Source of the DNA: Cellulomonas telluris
GTDB lineage: Bacteria > Actinomycetota > Actinomycetes > Actinomycetales > Cellulomonadaceae
Direction: 5' to 3'
Length of the DNA stretch: 64,000 nt
NCBI RefSeq assembly: GCF_004886325.1
Contig: NZ_QXFN01000003.1
Coordinates: 62,001-126,000, forward strand
The notes under the pieces were generated by a model that worked only from the letters and a program-made list of their open reading frames with translations, was not told the origin of the DNA and did not search any database. The stretch's first letter is position 1, and the number at the start of each line of letters is the position of its first letter. Shown one piece after another: positions 25,030-35,501 of the stretch. A program made the position numbers and the translations under genes.

Positions 25030-26313
25030 ATGGAGCCTCCCGTCAGCGCCACCCCCGCCGTCGCCGGGCGCCGCGCCCGCCGGCACCGGGGTCGCCGCAC
25101 GGTCGAGGTGGACGTCCTGGTCGTCGGGGCCGGGCAGGCGGGGCTCTCGACCGCGTACCACCTGCAGCGCACGGGCCTCGTGGCCGTCGGCTCGCGCGGG
25201 TGGGAGCACGCAGCCGGGACGTTCGTCGTCCTCGACGACAACGCGCGCGCGGGCGGCGCGTGGCAGCACCGCTGGCGGAGCCTGACCATGGCCGACGCGC
25301 ACGCGGTGCACGACCTCCCGGGCATGCCGCTCGTCGTCGTCGACCCCGCCGAGCCCGCCGCCGACGCCGTGCCGTACTACTTCGCGCAGTACGAGGACGC
25401 ATACGCGCTCAACGTGCAGCGCCCCGTCCGGGTCCTGCGGGTCGAGCGCGCGGCCGTCCCCGACGGGGTGGAGCCCCGCTACCTCGTCACCACCCGGCAC
25501 GTGGACCACCCGGACGAGGTGGTGGTGTGGGCGGCCCGGGCGGTGGTGAACGCGTCCGGCACGTGGCAGCGCCCGTTCTGGCCGTCGTACCCCGGCCGCG
25601 GGACGTTCCGCGGGCGCCAGCTGCACACGCGCGACTACCGGGACGCCCGCGACCTCGCCGACGGGCACGTCGTCGTGGTGGGCGGCGGCACGTCCGCCGT
25701 GCAGCTGCTGCTCCAGCTCGCGCAGGTGACCACGACGACGTGGGTCACGCGCCGCCCGCCGCGGTGGGTGGACGCCGAGTTCACGCCGGAGCTCGGCCGG
25801 GAGGCCGTCTCCCGCGTCGACGAGCGGACGCGCGCCGGCCTGCCGCCGCGGTCGGTGGTGAGCGTGACGGGGCTTCCGCTGACGCCAGCCTACCGGGCGG
25901 GCATCGCCTCGGGCGTGCTGCGGGCGCGACGCGTGTTCGACCGCATCGAGCCGGACGGTGTCGCGTGGGACCCGGACGCCCCGGCGCTGCGCGCCCGCGA
26001 CGCGGAGGACGACGGCGCCGACCTGCCCGCCGACCTGCCCGGCCTCGCGCCCGACCTCGGGGGCTGGGTCGACGGGCCGCCGTTCGTCGCCGCGCGCACG
26101 ATCCTGTGGGCCACCGGGTTCCGGTCGGCGCTCGACCACCTCGCGCCGCTCGGCCTGCGCGCGGCCGGCGGGGGCATCCGGATGGACGGCACCGAGGTCG
26201 TGGGGGAGCCGCGCCTGCAGCTCGTGGGGTACGGGCCGAGCGCGTCGACGATCGGCGCGAACCGCGCGGGTCGCGAGGCCGTCCGCCGGCTGCGGCGCGC
26301 GCTCGGCTGGTGA
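25030..26313 (+). CDS. FAD/NAD(P)-dependent flavoprotein oxidoreductase
   Basis: A 427-residue protein resembling flavin-containing monooxygenases and CzcO-like proteins. It has an FAD Rossmann motif (VLVVGAGQAGLSTAYHL, residues 29-45), a second NADPH Rossmann motif (VVVVGGGTSAVQLL, near residue 216), and ILWATGFRSALDHL near the C-terminus. The substrate cannot be read. TAGCGT ends ten bases before the ATG, so any leader is very short. It stands alone and converges on the mannanase. Confidence 0.82.
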   Translation: MEPPVSATPAVAGRRARRHRGRRTVEVDVLVVGAGQAGLSTAYHLQRTGLVAVGSRGWEHAAGTFVVLDDNARAGGAWQHRWRSLTMADAHAVHDLPGMPLVVVDPAEPAADAVPYYFAQYEDAYALNVQRPVRVLRVERAAVPDGVEPRYLVTTRHVDHPDEVVVWAARAVVNASGTWQRPFWPSYPGRGTFRGRQLHTRDYRDARDLADGHVVVVGGGTSAVQLLLQLAQVTTTTWVTRRPPRWVDAEFTPELGREAVSRVDERTRAGLPPRSVVSVTGLPLTPAYRAGIASGVLRARRVFDRIEPDGVAWDPDAPALRARDAEDDGADLPADLPGLAPDLGGWVDGPPFVAARTILWATGFRSALDHLAPLGLRAAGGGIRMDGTEVVGEPRLQLVGYGPSASTIGANRAGREAVRRLRRALGW

Positions 26314-26459
26314 CGCCCGCCCGGGCGACGGCTCGCCCCGCGACCGCGTGGCCCACGACCGCCCGACCCACGCCGGCCCGTGGGAGTGGCGTCCTGGTCG
26401 TCCCGGGCGACCGTTCCTGCAGGCTCGTCGTGGGGTGGGGTGGAGTACCCGGGGCGGGT

Positions 26460-26502
26460 GTGCGTCGGCCCCCGCCTCGAGGGGAGACGGGGGCCGACGC
26501 AC
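26460..26502. terminator. Terminator between flavoprotein and mannanase genes
   Basis: 15-bp complementary arms (GTGCGTCGGCCCCCG and its complement) flank a 13-base loop. It lies 16 bp beyond the mannanase stop and also follows the convergent flavoprotein gene. Confidence 0.8.
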
Positions 26503-26517
26503 GCGGTGGAGCGGCGG

Positions 26518-27930
26518 TCAGGAGCAGGCCACCGGGACCGTGCCCGTGGGCGCCGTGCCCGACCCGATGAAGCCGTAGCTCGTCGTCTGGCCGGCGCCGA
26601 GCGTGCCGTTCCACGCCGCGTTCGTCACCGTGACGGTGCCGCCCGAGCTCGAGAACGCGCCGCTCCAGCCCTGCGACACCGACGCACCGGACGGCAGCGT
26701 GAACTGCGTCCGCCACGCCCGCGTGCCCGCGGTGCCGGCCTTCACCTCGACCGCGCCCTGGAAGCCGCCGGGCCACGAGCCGGTGATCCGCAGCGTCGCG
26801 GTGCACGCGCCGCCGGGGTTCTGGGTCGGGGTCGCCGTGGGCGTCGCCGTCGGGGTGGGCGTCACGGTCGGGGTGGGCGTGACCGTCGGCGTCGCCGTGG
26901 GCGTCGGGGTCGGGGTGCTGCCGCCGAAGAACGTCGCCGTGCGTGCCGTCGCCCGGATGCCGTTCGCACCGGCGAAGATCCGGGTGCCCCAGGACGTCAT
27001 CCGCGCGGGGTCGAAGGCCGTGACCATGTCGAGGTACTCGACGCCGCCGCCGTTGCCCGACCACGACCAGCCGTAGTAGCCGACGCCGCGGCGCTGCGCC
27101 TCGGCCATGATCGTGTCCTCGTCGGGGTTGCCGTCGGAGTGGTCGTGCCCGAACTCGCCGATGACGAGCGGCAGGCCCTTCGCCGCGAACGCGTCGAGGT
27201 AGGCCGTGACCGTCGACGCCTGCGCGTACACGCCGTACATGTGCACGGAGAACAGGACGTTGCCGTCCGGGTCGGCGGCCGCGACGGTCGGCGCCTGGTC
27301 GCGCATGATCCCGCGCCAGTCCTGCCCCCACATGGGGGCGTCGACCACGATGTTGTGCCGCAGCCCCGCCGCGCGGATCGTGCGGATCGCGGCGGACGTG
27401 TCGGCGGCCCACTGCGCCGACACCGTCTCGTTGTTGCCGTACGGCTCGTTGCCGATGTTGATCTGGATGAAGTCCTCGGTGCCCTGCAGCGTGCTGCGCA
27501 GGCCCACCCAGTAGTCGGCCGCCTGTGCGAGCGTCGCGGCACCGGCCTGCTCGCCGTAGCCGGTGGTGTCGTGCACCTCGAGCATGCAGACGAGCTGGTG
27601 GGTGCGGCACAGGGAGATGACGTTCGCGACGTCCGCCGCGTCGTTCCGCGTCCACCGCGTGCCGTTCGACAGCACGACGCGCAGGGCGTTCGCCCCGGCC
27701 GCGCGGATGGCGGGGATGGCCCGCGGCGTCTCGGAGACGTACCAGGTGTGCGCGTGGCTGACGCCGCGGGCGACGAACGGCGTGCCGTTCTCCTCGACGA
27801 GGCGCGTGCCCTCGACGTGGAGGCCGACCGGGTCCGCCGCGGAGGCGGTGGTGGCCACGGCGGTCACGCCGCCGACGGCCAGCAGCGCGGTCGCACAGGC
27901 GGCGACCGCGCGCGTGGTCAGGTGCTTCAT
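26518..27930 (-). CDS. Secreted beta-1,4-mannanase (GH5) with CBM2-like module
   Basis: A 470-residue extracellular enzyme. A signal peptide ends near ASAADP (about residue 31). The catalytic domain (about 32-320) has ARGVSHAHTWY, VLEVHDTTGYGE, QINIGNEPYGNN with the acid/base Glu, FSVHMYGVY, and VIGEFGHDHSDG with the nucleophile Glu; this is the actinobacterial GH5_8 mannanase pattern. A Pro-Thr linker of about 35 residues follows, then a CBM2-like cellulose-binding module (about 370-470) with the terminal cysteine pair. The linker DNA is a tandem GTG/GGC-rich repeat. It attacks mannan in plant cell walls while anchored to cellulose. Confidence 0.9.
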   Translation of the reverse strand: MKHLTTRAVAACATALLAVGGVTAVATTASAADPVGLHVEGTRLVEENGTPFVARGVSHAHTWYVSETPRAIPAIRAAGANALRVVLSNGTRWTRNDAADVANVISLCRTHQLVCMLEVHDTTGYGEQAGAATLAQAADYWVGLRSTLQGTEDFIQINIGNEPYGNNETVSAQWAADTSAAIRTIRAAGLRHNIVVDAPMWGQDWRGIMRDQAPTVAAADPDGNVLFSVHMYGVYAQASTVTAYLDAFAAKGLPLVIGEFGHDHSDGNPDEDTIMAEAQRRGVGYYGWSWSGNGGGVEYLDMVTAFDPARMTSWGTRIFAGANGIRATARTATFFGGSTPTPTPTATPTVTPTPTVTPTPTATPTATPTQNPGGACTATLRITGSWPGGFQGAVEVKAGTAGTRAWRTQFTLPSGASVSQGWSGAFSSSGGTVTVTNAAWNGTLGAGQTTSYGFIGSGTAPTGTVPVACS

Positions 27931-28030
27931 GAGACGTCCTCGTTCCCCGAAGTGGTGGCTGACGAGCACCCGCCCGCCTGTCCGCCGGCCGGTGGGCGGG
28001 CGGGTGCGCGGGTCACACAACCAGCACGCC

Positions 28031-28042
28031 GGGAAGCGCTCC
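28031..28042. promoter_or_regulatory. Possible LacI-type operator upstream of the mannanase
   Basis: GGGAAGCGCTCC has the AGCGCT core of the CelR/CebR-type sites (TGGGAGCGCTCCCA) that control actinobacterial glycoside hydrolases, with imperfect flanks (about 10 of 14). It lies about 100 bp upstream of the start codon. Confidence 0.35.
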
Positions 28043-28129
28043 ACGCGCCTAAACGCTTCGCCGTCGCGCCCCTCCCCGGCCCCTGCGGGAAGCGCCCTCC
28101 GGCGCGGTCCGCGCGGTCCCCGGACGCGC

Positions 28130-28163
28130 CGACGGCCCGGCACCCCGCGGGGCCGGGCCGTCG
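28130..28163 (-). terminator. Terminator of the acetyl-CoA synthetase gene
   Basis: Arms CGACGGCCCGGC and GCCGGGCCGTCG (12 bp, perfect) enclose a 10-base loop. The hairpin begins 19 bp past the acs stop codon, separating acs from the mannanase. Confidence 0.78.
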
Positions 28164-28182
28164 GCGAGGAGCCGCGGGCCGG

Positions 28183-30204
<2,022 letters not shown>

Positions 30205-30376
30205 GGTGTCTCCCTGCGCAACGGCGTCGGTGCGGCTGTTCGGTGCTGACCTGTGGGGTCCTCGCCACGGACCTTAGTCCCGGGCGCGGACGCGGCGCAC
30301 GCACGGCGCGGGACGTCCGCGCCGCCCGGACCGCCCGCGGCGCGCGTCCGGTCCGTCCGGATCCGCCCGCGCGCGC

Positions 30377-31279
30377 TCAGACGGCGCGGTTGCGCTCGCG
30401 GAACACGCCCAGCCGCACGCCGCGCCGACGCGCCGCCGCCGCGACCAGGCCCCCGACCAGCACGAGGAGCCCGACGGCCAGCAGGGTGCCCGAGGTGGCG
30501 GCCACCGTGCTCTCGACGGTCGTGCGGTACCAGGCGTCCGCGTCGACGACCGCGAGCACCTGCTGCCGGGCGATCCCCGGCGCGTACAGCGCGAGGCCGC
30601 CGAGGAGCCCGAGGACGACCCCGGCCGTCACCGGCACCGCCGGGGTCCACAGCGCGAGCAGCAGGACGAGCGCGAGCAGCACCGCCCCCACGGACACCAG
30701 GACGATGCCGAGCACGTCGAGCGACGCGTCCCAGCCGTCGACCTGGGCCACGAGGATCCGCGACTGCCCGACGAGGGCGAGCAGCGCCGCGACCGGGGCG
30801 AGCAGCAGCCCCACGAGCACCCCGAGCACGTGCGTGCCGGCGTGCGCGGTGCGCGGCGCGTTCGGGTCGGGGAAGAGGTCGCCGTCGTCGGAGCCCTCCG
30901 GGTGGTCGCCGCGCGGGGCGACGCGGTTCGGGCCGGGCGCGTCGTGCTCGTCGTCGCGCCCCGCGTCCCGTGCGTCGGGGCCGGGCCGGTCCGCGTCCTG
31001 GCGCGCGCCGGCCGCCTCGGGCGCGCCGGCCGGCTGCGGGACCCCCGCCGGCCGGGCGGGGGCGGCGGGGCTGGTCGCGGGGTGGGTCGCCGCGGTGGTC
31101 GGCGGCCCCGGGCGCACGGGCGGGGTGGCGGCGGTGGCGCCCCCGTCCGCCCCGCCGTCCAGCGGTTCCGGGGGCGTGGGTACCGGCCGCGCGACGGCGT
31201 GCCGGCCCGTGTCCGTGCCGGGCTCGCTCGCGCCGTCGCGCACCGGGCCGGTCGGCCGCTGCGGGTCTGAGGTGCTCAT
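30377..31279 (-). CDS. Membrane protein with long disordered N-terminus
   Basis: A 300-residue protein. The first about 150 residues are rich in Pro, Ala, Gly and Asp and look disordered. About four hydrophobic segments follow (from HVLGVLVGLLLAPVAALLAL to TLLAVGLLVLVGGLVAAAA), with an extracytoplasmic loop between the last two, and the protein ends in an Arg-rich tail. No enzyme motif is visible and I do not recognise the family. It sits upstream of acs on the same strand but is separated by a likely promoter. Confidence 0.65.
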   Translation of the reverse strand: MSTSDPQRPTGPVRDGASEPGTDTGRHAVARPVPTPPEPLDGGADGGATAATPPVRPGPPTTAATHPATSPAAPARPAGVPQPAGAPEAAGARQDADRPGPDARDAGRDDEHDAPGPNRVAPRGDHPEGSDDGDLFPDPNAPRTAHAGTHVLGVLVGLLLAPVAALLALVGQSRILVAQVDGWDASLDVLGIVLVSVGAVLLALVLLLALWTPAVPVTAGVVLGLLGGLALYAPGIARQQVLAVVDADAWYRTTVESTVAATSGTLLAVGLLVLVGGLVAAAARRRGVRLGVFRERNRAV

Positions 31280-31376
31280 GCGTGCTCCCGCGGGTCGCGC
31301 CTCGGCGTCCACCGACGCCTGGGTCGCGCCCACGGTAGTGCGGCCGGCGGCCGGTGGCCGGGCGGCGCGCGGCGGG

Positions 31377-32219
31377 TCAGACCGGCGCGGTCGCGGCCGC
31401 CGCGGGCGCGCGCGGCGGGACGGCCTGCGGCACCCCGGACGCCGGGTGCGCGCCGTAGGCGTACGCGGCCCCCACGAGCACCGCGCCGCCCAGCCTGTTC
31501 CCCACGCCGACGACGACGAGGTTGCGCGCCGCCTCCGCCACCGTCGCCCCCGGGACGTCGCCGTACAGCGCGAGCGAGAACGTCGTCATGTTCGCCACCA
31601 CGTGCTCGAAGCCCGAGGTGATGAAGACCATGACGCACCCGACCACGACCGCGACGCCCGCGGCGCCGGGGCCGAGGCGTCCCCAGCACCAGACGGCGAG
31701 GCAGACGAGCAGGTTGCACAGCACCCCGCGCACCAGCAGCTGCGCCGTCGTCGCCCCGGCCTTGTGCTCGACGAGGCGCGCGAGCGTCTCGCCGGCGGCC
31801 GTCCCCGGGGCCGCCGCCGCCGACACGTGCACCAGCGCGGCGAACGCCGCGGAGCCGAGCAGGTTGCCGCCGAGGCAGGCGAGCAGAGTGGCGCCGGCCC
31901 GGCCCCACCCCACGCGGCGCGCGAGGACGCCCTGCGTGAGGACCATCATCGCGCTCGTCGCGAGCTCGCCGCCGGCCACGAGCACGATCGTCAGGGCGAC
32001 GCCGAAGACGAGGCCGTTGACGAGCGGCGCCCACGGGGAGCCCGCGACGACGAGCGGCCCGCCCGCCGTGAGCAGGACGAGCACGCCGATGCCGATCGCG
32101 GCGCCGGCGAGCATCGTGCGGACGAGGAGCAGGCCGGGCGTGCGCAGCAGCGCGACCTTGTGCGCGGCGGCGTCGGCCTGCGCGGCGACGGCCTCGGGGA
32201 TGGTCAGCACGGGGCCCAT
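31377..32219 (-). CDS. Formate/nitrite transporter (FNT) family channel
   Basis: A 280-residue protein with six TM segments and FNT motifs: AGAAIGIGVLVLL in TM1, NGLVFGVALTIVLVAGGEL with the TM2 break, CLGGNLLGSAAFA in TM3, VRGVLCNLLVCLAVW, and TSGFEHVVANMT in the centre of TM5. The family passes formate, nitrite or hydrosulfide anions. It is divergent from the LacI regulator with 210 bp between. No other nitrite or formate genes are nearby. Confidence 0.87.
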   Translation of the reverse strand: MGPVLTIPEAVAAQADAAAHKVALLRTPGLLLVRTMLAGAAIGIGVLVLLTAGGPLVVAGSPWAPLVNGLVFGVALTIVLVAGGELATSAMMVLTQGVLARRVGWGRAGATLLACLGGNLLGSAAFAALVHVSAAAAPGTAAGETLARLVEHKAGATTAQLLVRGVLCNLLVCLAVWCWGRLGPGAAGVAVVVGCVMVFITSGFEHVVANMTTFSLALYGDVPGATVAEAARNLVVVGVGNRLGGAVLVGAAYAYGAHPASGVPQAVPPRAPAAAATAPV

Positions 32220-32429
32220 CGTCGTGGCGCCGCCCGGTCGCGACCCGGGACGAAAGGGCAGGTCGCCGCGCCGACGGGCCCCGCGGCACGCCCGATCCGT
32301 CCGTGCGCGTCCGGAGCGTCCCGTCCGGGTGGGCGGGACGCGGTCACGGGCGGGGCCCGCACCTGGGACAGTGGGGCCCGCGGCGGCCCGGTGACGTGCG
32401 GGCCTGCCGGCGAGGCAGGAGGAGCAGCG

Positions 32430-33482
32430 GTGGGACCCTCGGTGGGCAGGGGCGGGCGCGTGGCGACGATGAGCGACGTCGCACGCCTCGCGGGCGTGTC
32501 GAAGATGACCGTCTCCAACGTCCTCAACGACCGCCCGCGGGTCGGGGACGAGACGCGTCGGCGCGTGCTCGCGGCCGTCGAGGAGCTGGGCTACGAGATC
32601 AACCTGACCGCGCGCCGGCTGCGTGCCGGCCGGGTCGACACCGTCGCGCTCATCGTGCCCCGGTTCGACCACGTGTACTTCGCCGAGCTCGCCGCGTGCT
32701 TCGCGGTCGAGATCGCCCGGCACGACCGCCACCTGGTCGTGGCGCAGTCGGGCGCCAGCAAGGAGGGCGAGCTCTCCGCGCTGTCGCAGGCGCGGCTGCG
32801 CCAGTACGACGCGGTCGTCCTCAGCGCGGTCGGCCTCACCTACGACGAGATGGACGCCCTGAGCCTGACGCAGCCGCTCCTGCTGCTGGGCGAGCACGAC
32901 GTGCCGCCGCGGTTCGACCACATCGGGATCGCGAACGAGGAGGGGGCGCGGCTCGCGGTCGGCCACCTGCTCGACCGGGGCGCCCGGCGGGTGGCGGTGG
33001 TGGACGGGCACGCGCTCACCCGTGACGGGAGCGCACCGGGTGCGCCGGACGCGACGTCGGACCAGCGCATCGAGGGCTGGCGCACCGCCCACCGGGCGCG
33101 CGGGCTCGTACCCGACGAGCGCCTGCTGCTCGGCGACGCGCTGTACACGGCGGAGGGGGCGCGGCGCGTCGTGGCCCGCGCGATCGCGGAGGGCGCCGGC
33201 TTCGACGCGGTCTTCGCGGTCACGGACGAAATGGCCTACGGCGTCCTGGCCGCGCTGCACGACGCCGGGCTGCGGGTGCCGCACGACGTCGCGGTCGTGG
33301 GGTTCGACGCCCTGCGGGGCAGCGAGTTCACGGTGCCCGGGCTGTCGTCGGTGGACCCGGGGCGCGAGTGGGTCGCGCGGCAGGCCGTCGCGGTCCTCGA
33401 GCGCCGGCTGGCGGGGGACGACTCGGCGCCCGTGCGCCTGACGACGCCGGTGGAGCTGGTCGTGCGGGGCTCGAGCGCCTGA
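32430..33482 (+). CDS. LacI family regulator of the adjacent sugar transporter
   Basis: A 350-residue regulator. The HTH (TMSDVARLAGVSKMTVSNVL, residues 13-32) and hinge helix (ARRLRAGRVDT) are followed by a periplasmic-binding-like sensor (VALIVPRFDHVYFAELA ... VAVVGFDALRGSEFTVPGLSSV). The GTG follows AGGAGGA. It is just upstream of an ABC importer operon whose leader contains two TATCGATA palindromes, the likely operators. The inducer is presumably the imported sugar. Confidence 0.88.
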   Translation: MGPSVGRGGRVATMSDVARLAGVSKMTVSNVLNDRPRVGDETRRRVLAAVEELGYEINLTARRLRAGRVDTVALIVPRFDHVYFAELAACFAVEIARHDRHLVVAQSGASKEGELSALSQARLRQYDAVVLSAVGLTYDEMDALSLTQPLLLLGEHDVPPRFDHIGIANEEGARLAVGHLLDRGARRVAVVDGHALTRDGSAPGAPDATSDQRIEGWRTAHRARGLVPDERLLLGDALYTAEGARRVVARAIAEGAGFDAVFAVTDEMAYGVLAALHDAGLRVPHDVAVVGFDALRGSEFTVPGLSSVDPGREWVARQAVAVLERRLAGDDSAPVRLTTPVELVVRGSSA

Positions 33483-33548
33483 GGCGCCGCCGCAGGCCCG
33501 CGCCCCGCGCGCCGCGTCGCCCTGAGGGCGCGTCGCCCCAACGGGGCG

Positions 33549-33576
33549 TTGACCGCGGGGTGCCCGCCCGCATAGT
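33549..33576 (+). promoter_or_regulatory. Promoter of the sugar ABC operon
   Basis: -35 TTGACC (33549-33554), 16 bases, -10 CATAGT (33571-33576). It gives a leader of about 180 bases that carries the two LacI-type operators. Confidence 0.65.
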
Positions 33577-33596
33577 GTCCCCGCCCATCGGCAGGT

Positions 33597-33628
33597 ATAT
33601 CGATATCGCACGAGGTCGTGTATCGATA
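33597..33628. promoter_or_regulatory. Twin A/T-rich LacI-type operators
   Basis: Two copies of TATCGATA (33598-33605 and 33621-33628), each with the central CG of LacI operators, lie 23 bp apart centre to centre. The bases between include CACGA-GG-TCGTG, another palindrome. They fall about 15-40 bases after the inferred start site, so they could act as a roadblock. Confidence 0.65.
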
Positions 33629-33763
33629 TAGCGTCGCCGCCGCACGTGCCGCTCCGGGGTCGAGGAGGACCCCGGACCACCGCCACGACGGCGTCGGCGT
33701 CCGGATCTGACGTGCACCACCCACCGGGCGACGTCCCGGACGGATCTCGACGAGGAGAGCCAG

Positions 33764-35434
33764 ATGACACGTGTGGGCAACTACGGAGGGCGTCGGCCGC
33801 GGTCCACGCGTGCCGCCGCCGCGGTCGCGGCGGCGCTGGCGCTGTCGCTCGCCGCGTGCGGCTCCGGGGGCGGCGACGACGACGCCGCCGACGCGGGGAC
33901 CACCGGCGCGATGGAGGACTACGCCGCCGGCGACCAGTTCAAGGCGACCGAGCCGGTCGAGTTCTCGATCCTGTGGACCGACTGGCCCGAGGTGACGGTC
34001 AAGGACTCGTGGGAGTTCTTCGACGTCCTCGAGGAGCGGACCAACGTCGACCTCAAGACGACGCACATCCCGCTCAGCGACCACCTCGAGAAGCGCAGCC
34101 TGCTCATCAGCGCCGGCGACGCGCCCGAGATCATCCCGCTCGTCTACACCGGCGAGGAGAAGCAGTTCGCCGCCTCCGGCTCCGTGGTGGCGCTGAGCAA
34201 GTACCTCGACCAGATGCCGCACTTCCAGAAGTACGTGGAGGAGTGGGACCTGCAGGAGATGGTCGACAACCTGCGCCAGGAGGACGGCGAGCTGTACATG
34301 CTCCCCGGCTTCCAGGAGGTGTCGGTGCCGATGTTCACGCTGCTCGTCCGCAAGGACAAGTTCGACGAGCTCGGCATCGAGATGCCGGACACGTGGGACG
34401 AGTACCGCGAGGCGTTCCTGAAGCTCAAGGCGGCGTACCCGGACTCCTACCCGCTGCAGGACGGGTTCCAGGGGCAGTCGCTGCTGAACTACGCCGCCCG
34501 CAGCTTCGGCACGCAGGCCGGCTGGGGCTTCGGCGACGGCATGCAGTGGGACGAGGACGCCGGCGAGCTCGAGTACGCCGCGACCTCCGACGAGTACAAG
34601 GAGATGGTCGAGTACTTCCACGGCCTCGTGAAGGACGGCCTGCTCCACCCCGACTCGTTCACGGTCCAGGACCAGGAGGCCGTCGAGCGTGTCGAGCGGC
34701 TCATCTCCGAGGGCAAGGCGTTCGCCGGCTCCGGCGCGAGCGGCACTGCCATCGAGTGGTCGCAGGCCCTCGACACGACCGTCGGCGCGGGCAACTACGA
34801 GGTCGTCCAGGTGCCGCCGCCCGCAGGCCCCGCCGGTGACCTCGTCGAGCCCCGCAACTTCTGGCACGGCTTCATGATCACCAAGGAGGCGGAGAGCAAG
34901 CCGCACTTCACGGCGCTCCTGCAGTTCCTCGACTGGCTGTACTACTCGCCGGAGGCGCGCGACATGCTCCGCTGGGGCGTCGAGGGCGAGACGTACACGA
35001 AGTCCGGCGACGAGTACACGCTGAACCCGGAGTACCGGCTCGACATCTTCAACCTCAACCCGGGCGCGCCCACCGACATCCAGAAGGACCTCGGCTGGAG
35101 CACCTTCCTCGCGGAGGCCACGGAGTCGCGGGCGCTGAAGGAGTCGTACGCGACCGACCAGGCCGTCGAGTACATCGACCAGGTGCTGTCCACGCGCACG
35201 CCGACCGACCCCAACCCGCCGGCCCCGCTCTCCGAGGCCGACCTGGAGCAGGCCGCGCTGCTCGGCACGCCGCTCAAGGACGCGGTCGACACCGCGACGC
35301 TGCGCTTCATCCTGGGCGAGCGGCCGCTGAGCGAGTGGGACGCGTACGTCGCCGAGCTCGAGGCCAAGGGTCTGCAGCAGTACGTGGACCTGTACAACAC
35401 CGCGCGCGAGCGCTTCGCCGAGAACAACGGCTAG
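33764..35434 (+). CDS. Carbohydrate ABC transporter solute-binding lipoprotein
   Basis: A 556-residue extracellular binding protein (family 1, LplA-like). A signal with lipobox (LALSLAACGSGG, lipid cysteine about residue 32) anchors it to the outer face of the membrane. The mature part has FSILWTDWPEVTVKDSWEFF, YMLPGFQEVSVPMFTLLVRK and DFITKEA-like closed-cleft segments. Downstream are two permeases. The ligand is probably an oligosaccharide. The ATG follows GAGGAGAG. A hairpin lies after the stop. Confidence 0.9.
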   Translation: MTRVGNYGGRRPRSTRAAAAVAAALALSLAACGSGGGDDDAADAGTTGAMEDYAAGDQFKATEPVEFSILWTDWPEVTVKDSWEFFDVLEERTNVDLKTTHIPLSDHLEKRSLLISAGDAPEIIPLVYTGEEKQFAASGSVVALSKYLDQMPHFQKYVEEWDLQEMVDNLRQEDGELYMLPGFQEVSVPMFTLLVRKDKFDELGIEMPDTWDEYREAFLKLKAAYPDSYPLQDGFQGQSLLNYAARSFGTQAGWGFGDGMQWDEDAGELEYAATSDEYKEMVEYFHGLVKDGLLHPDSFTVQDQEAVERVERLISEGKAFAGSGASGTAIEWSQALDTTVGAGNYEVVQVPPPAGPAGDLVEPRNFWHGFMITKEAESKPHFTALLQFLDWLYYSPEARDMLRWGVEGETYTKSGDEYTLNPEYRLDIFNLNPGAPTDIQKDLGWSTFLAEATESRALKESYATDQAVEYIDQVLSTRTPTDPNPPAPLSEADLEQAALLGTPLKDAVDTATLRFILGERPLSEWDAYVAELEAKGLQQYVDLYNTARERFAENNG

Positions 35435-35447
35435 GACCTCGGGCCGT

Positions 35448-35481
35448 CCTGGTGGGCCGGGCCCCGGCCCGGCCCACCAGG
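35448..35481 (+). terminator. Intercistronic hairpin after the binding-protein gene
   Basis: 16-bp arms (CCTGGTGGGCCGGGCC and complement) with a CC loop sit 14 bp after the stop and 20 bp before the next ATG. In ABC operons such hairpins protect or partly terminate the transcript so that binding protein exceeds permease. Confidence 0.7.
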
Positions 35482-35501
35482 GCCCGGTGAAGGAGAGCGC
35501 C

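Noticed and set aside
26830-26930. Repeats inside the mannanase gene as a non-coding repeat
   Set aside because: They are the coding sequence of the Pro-Thr linker between catalytic and binding modules.
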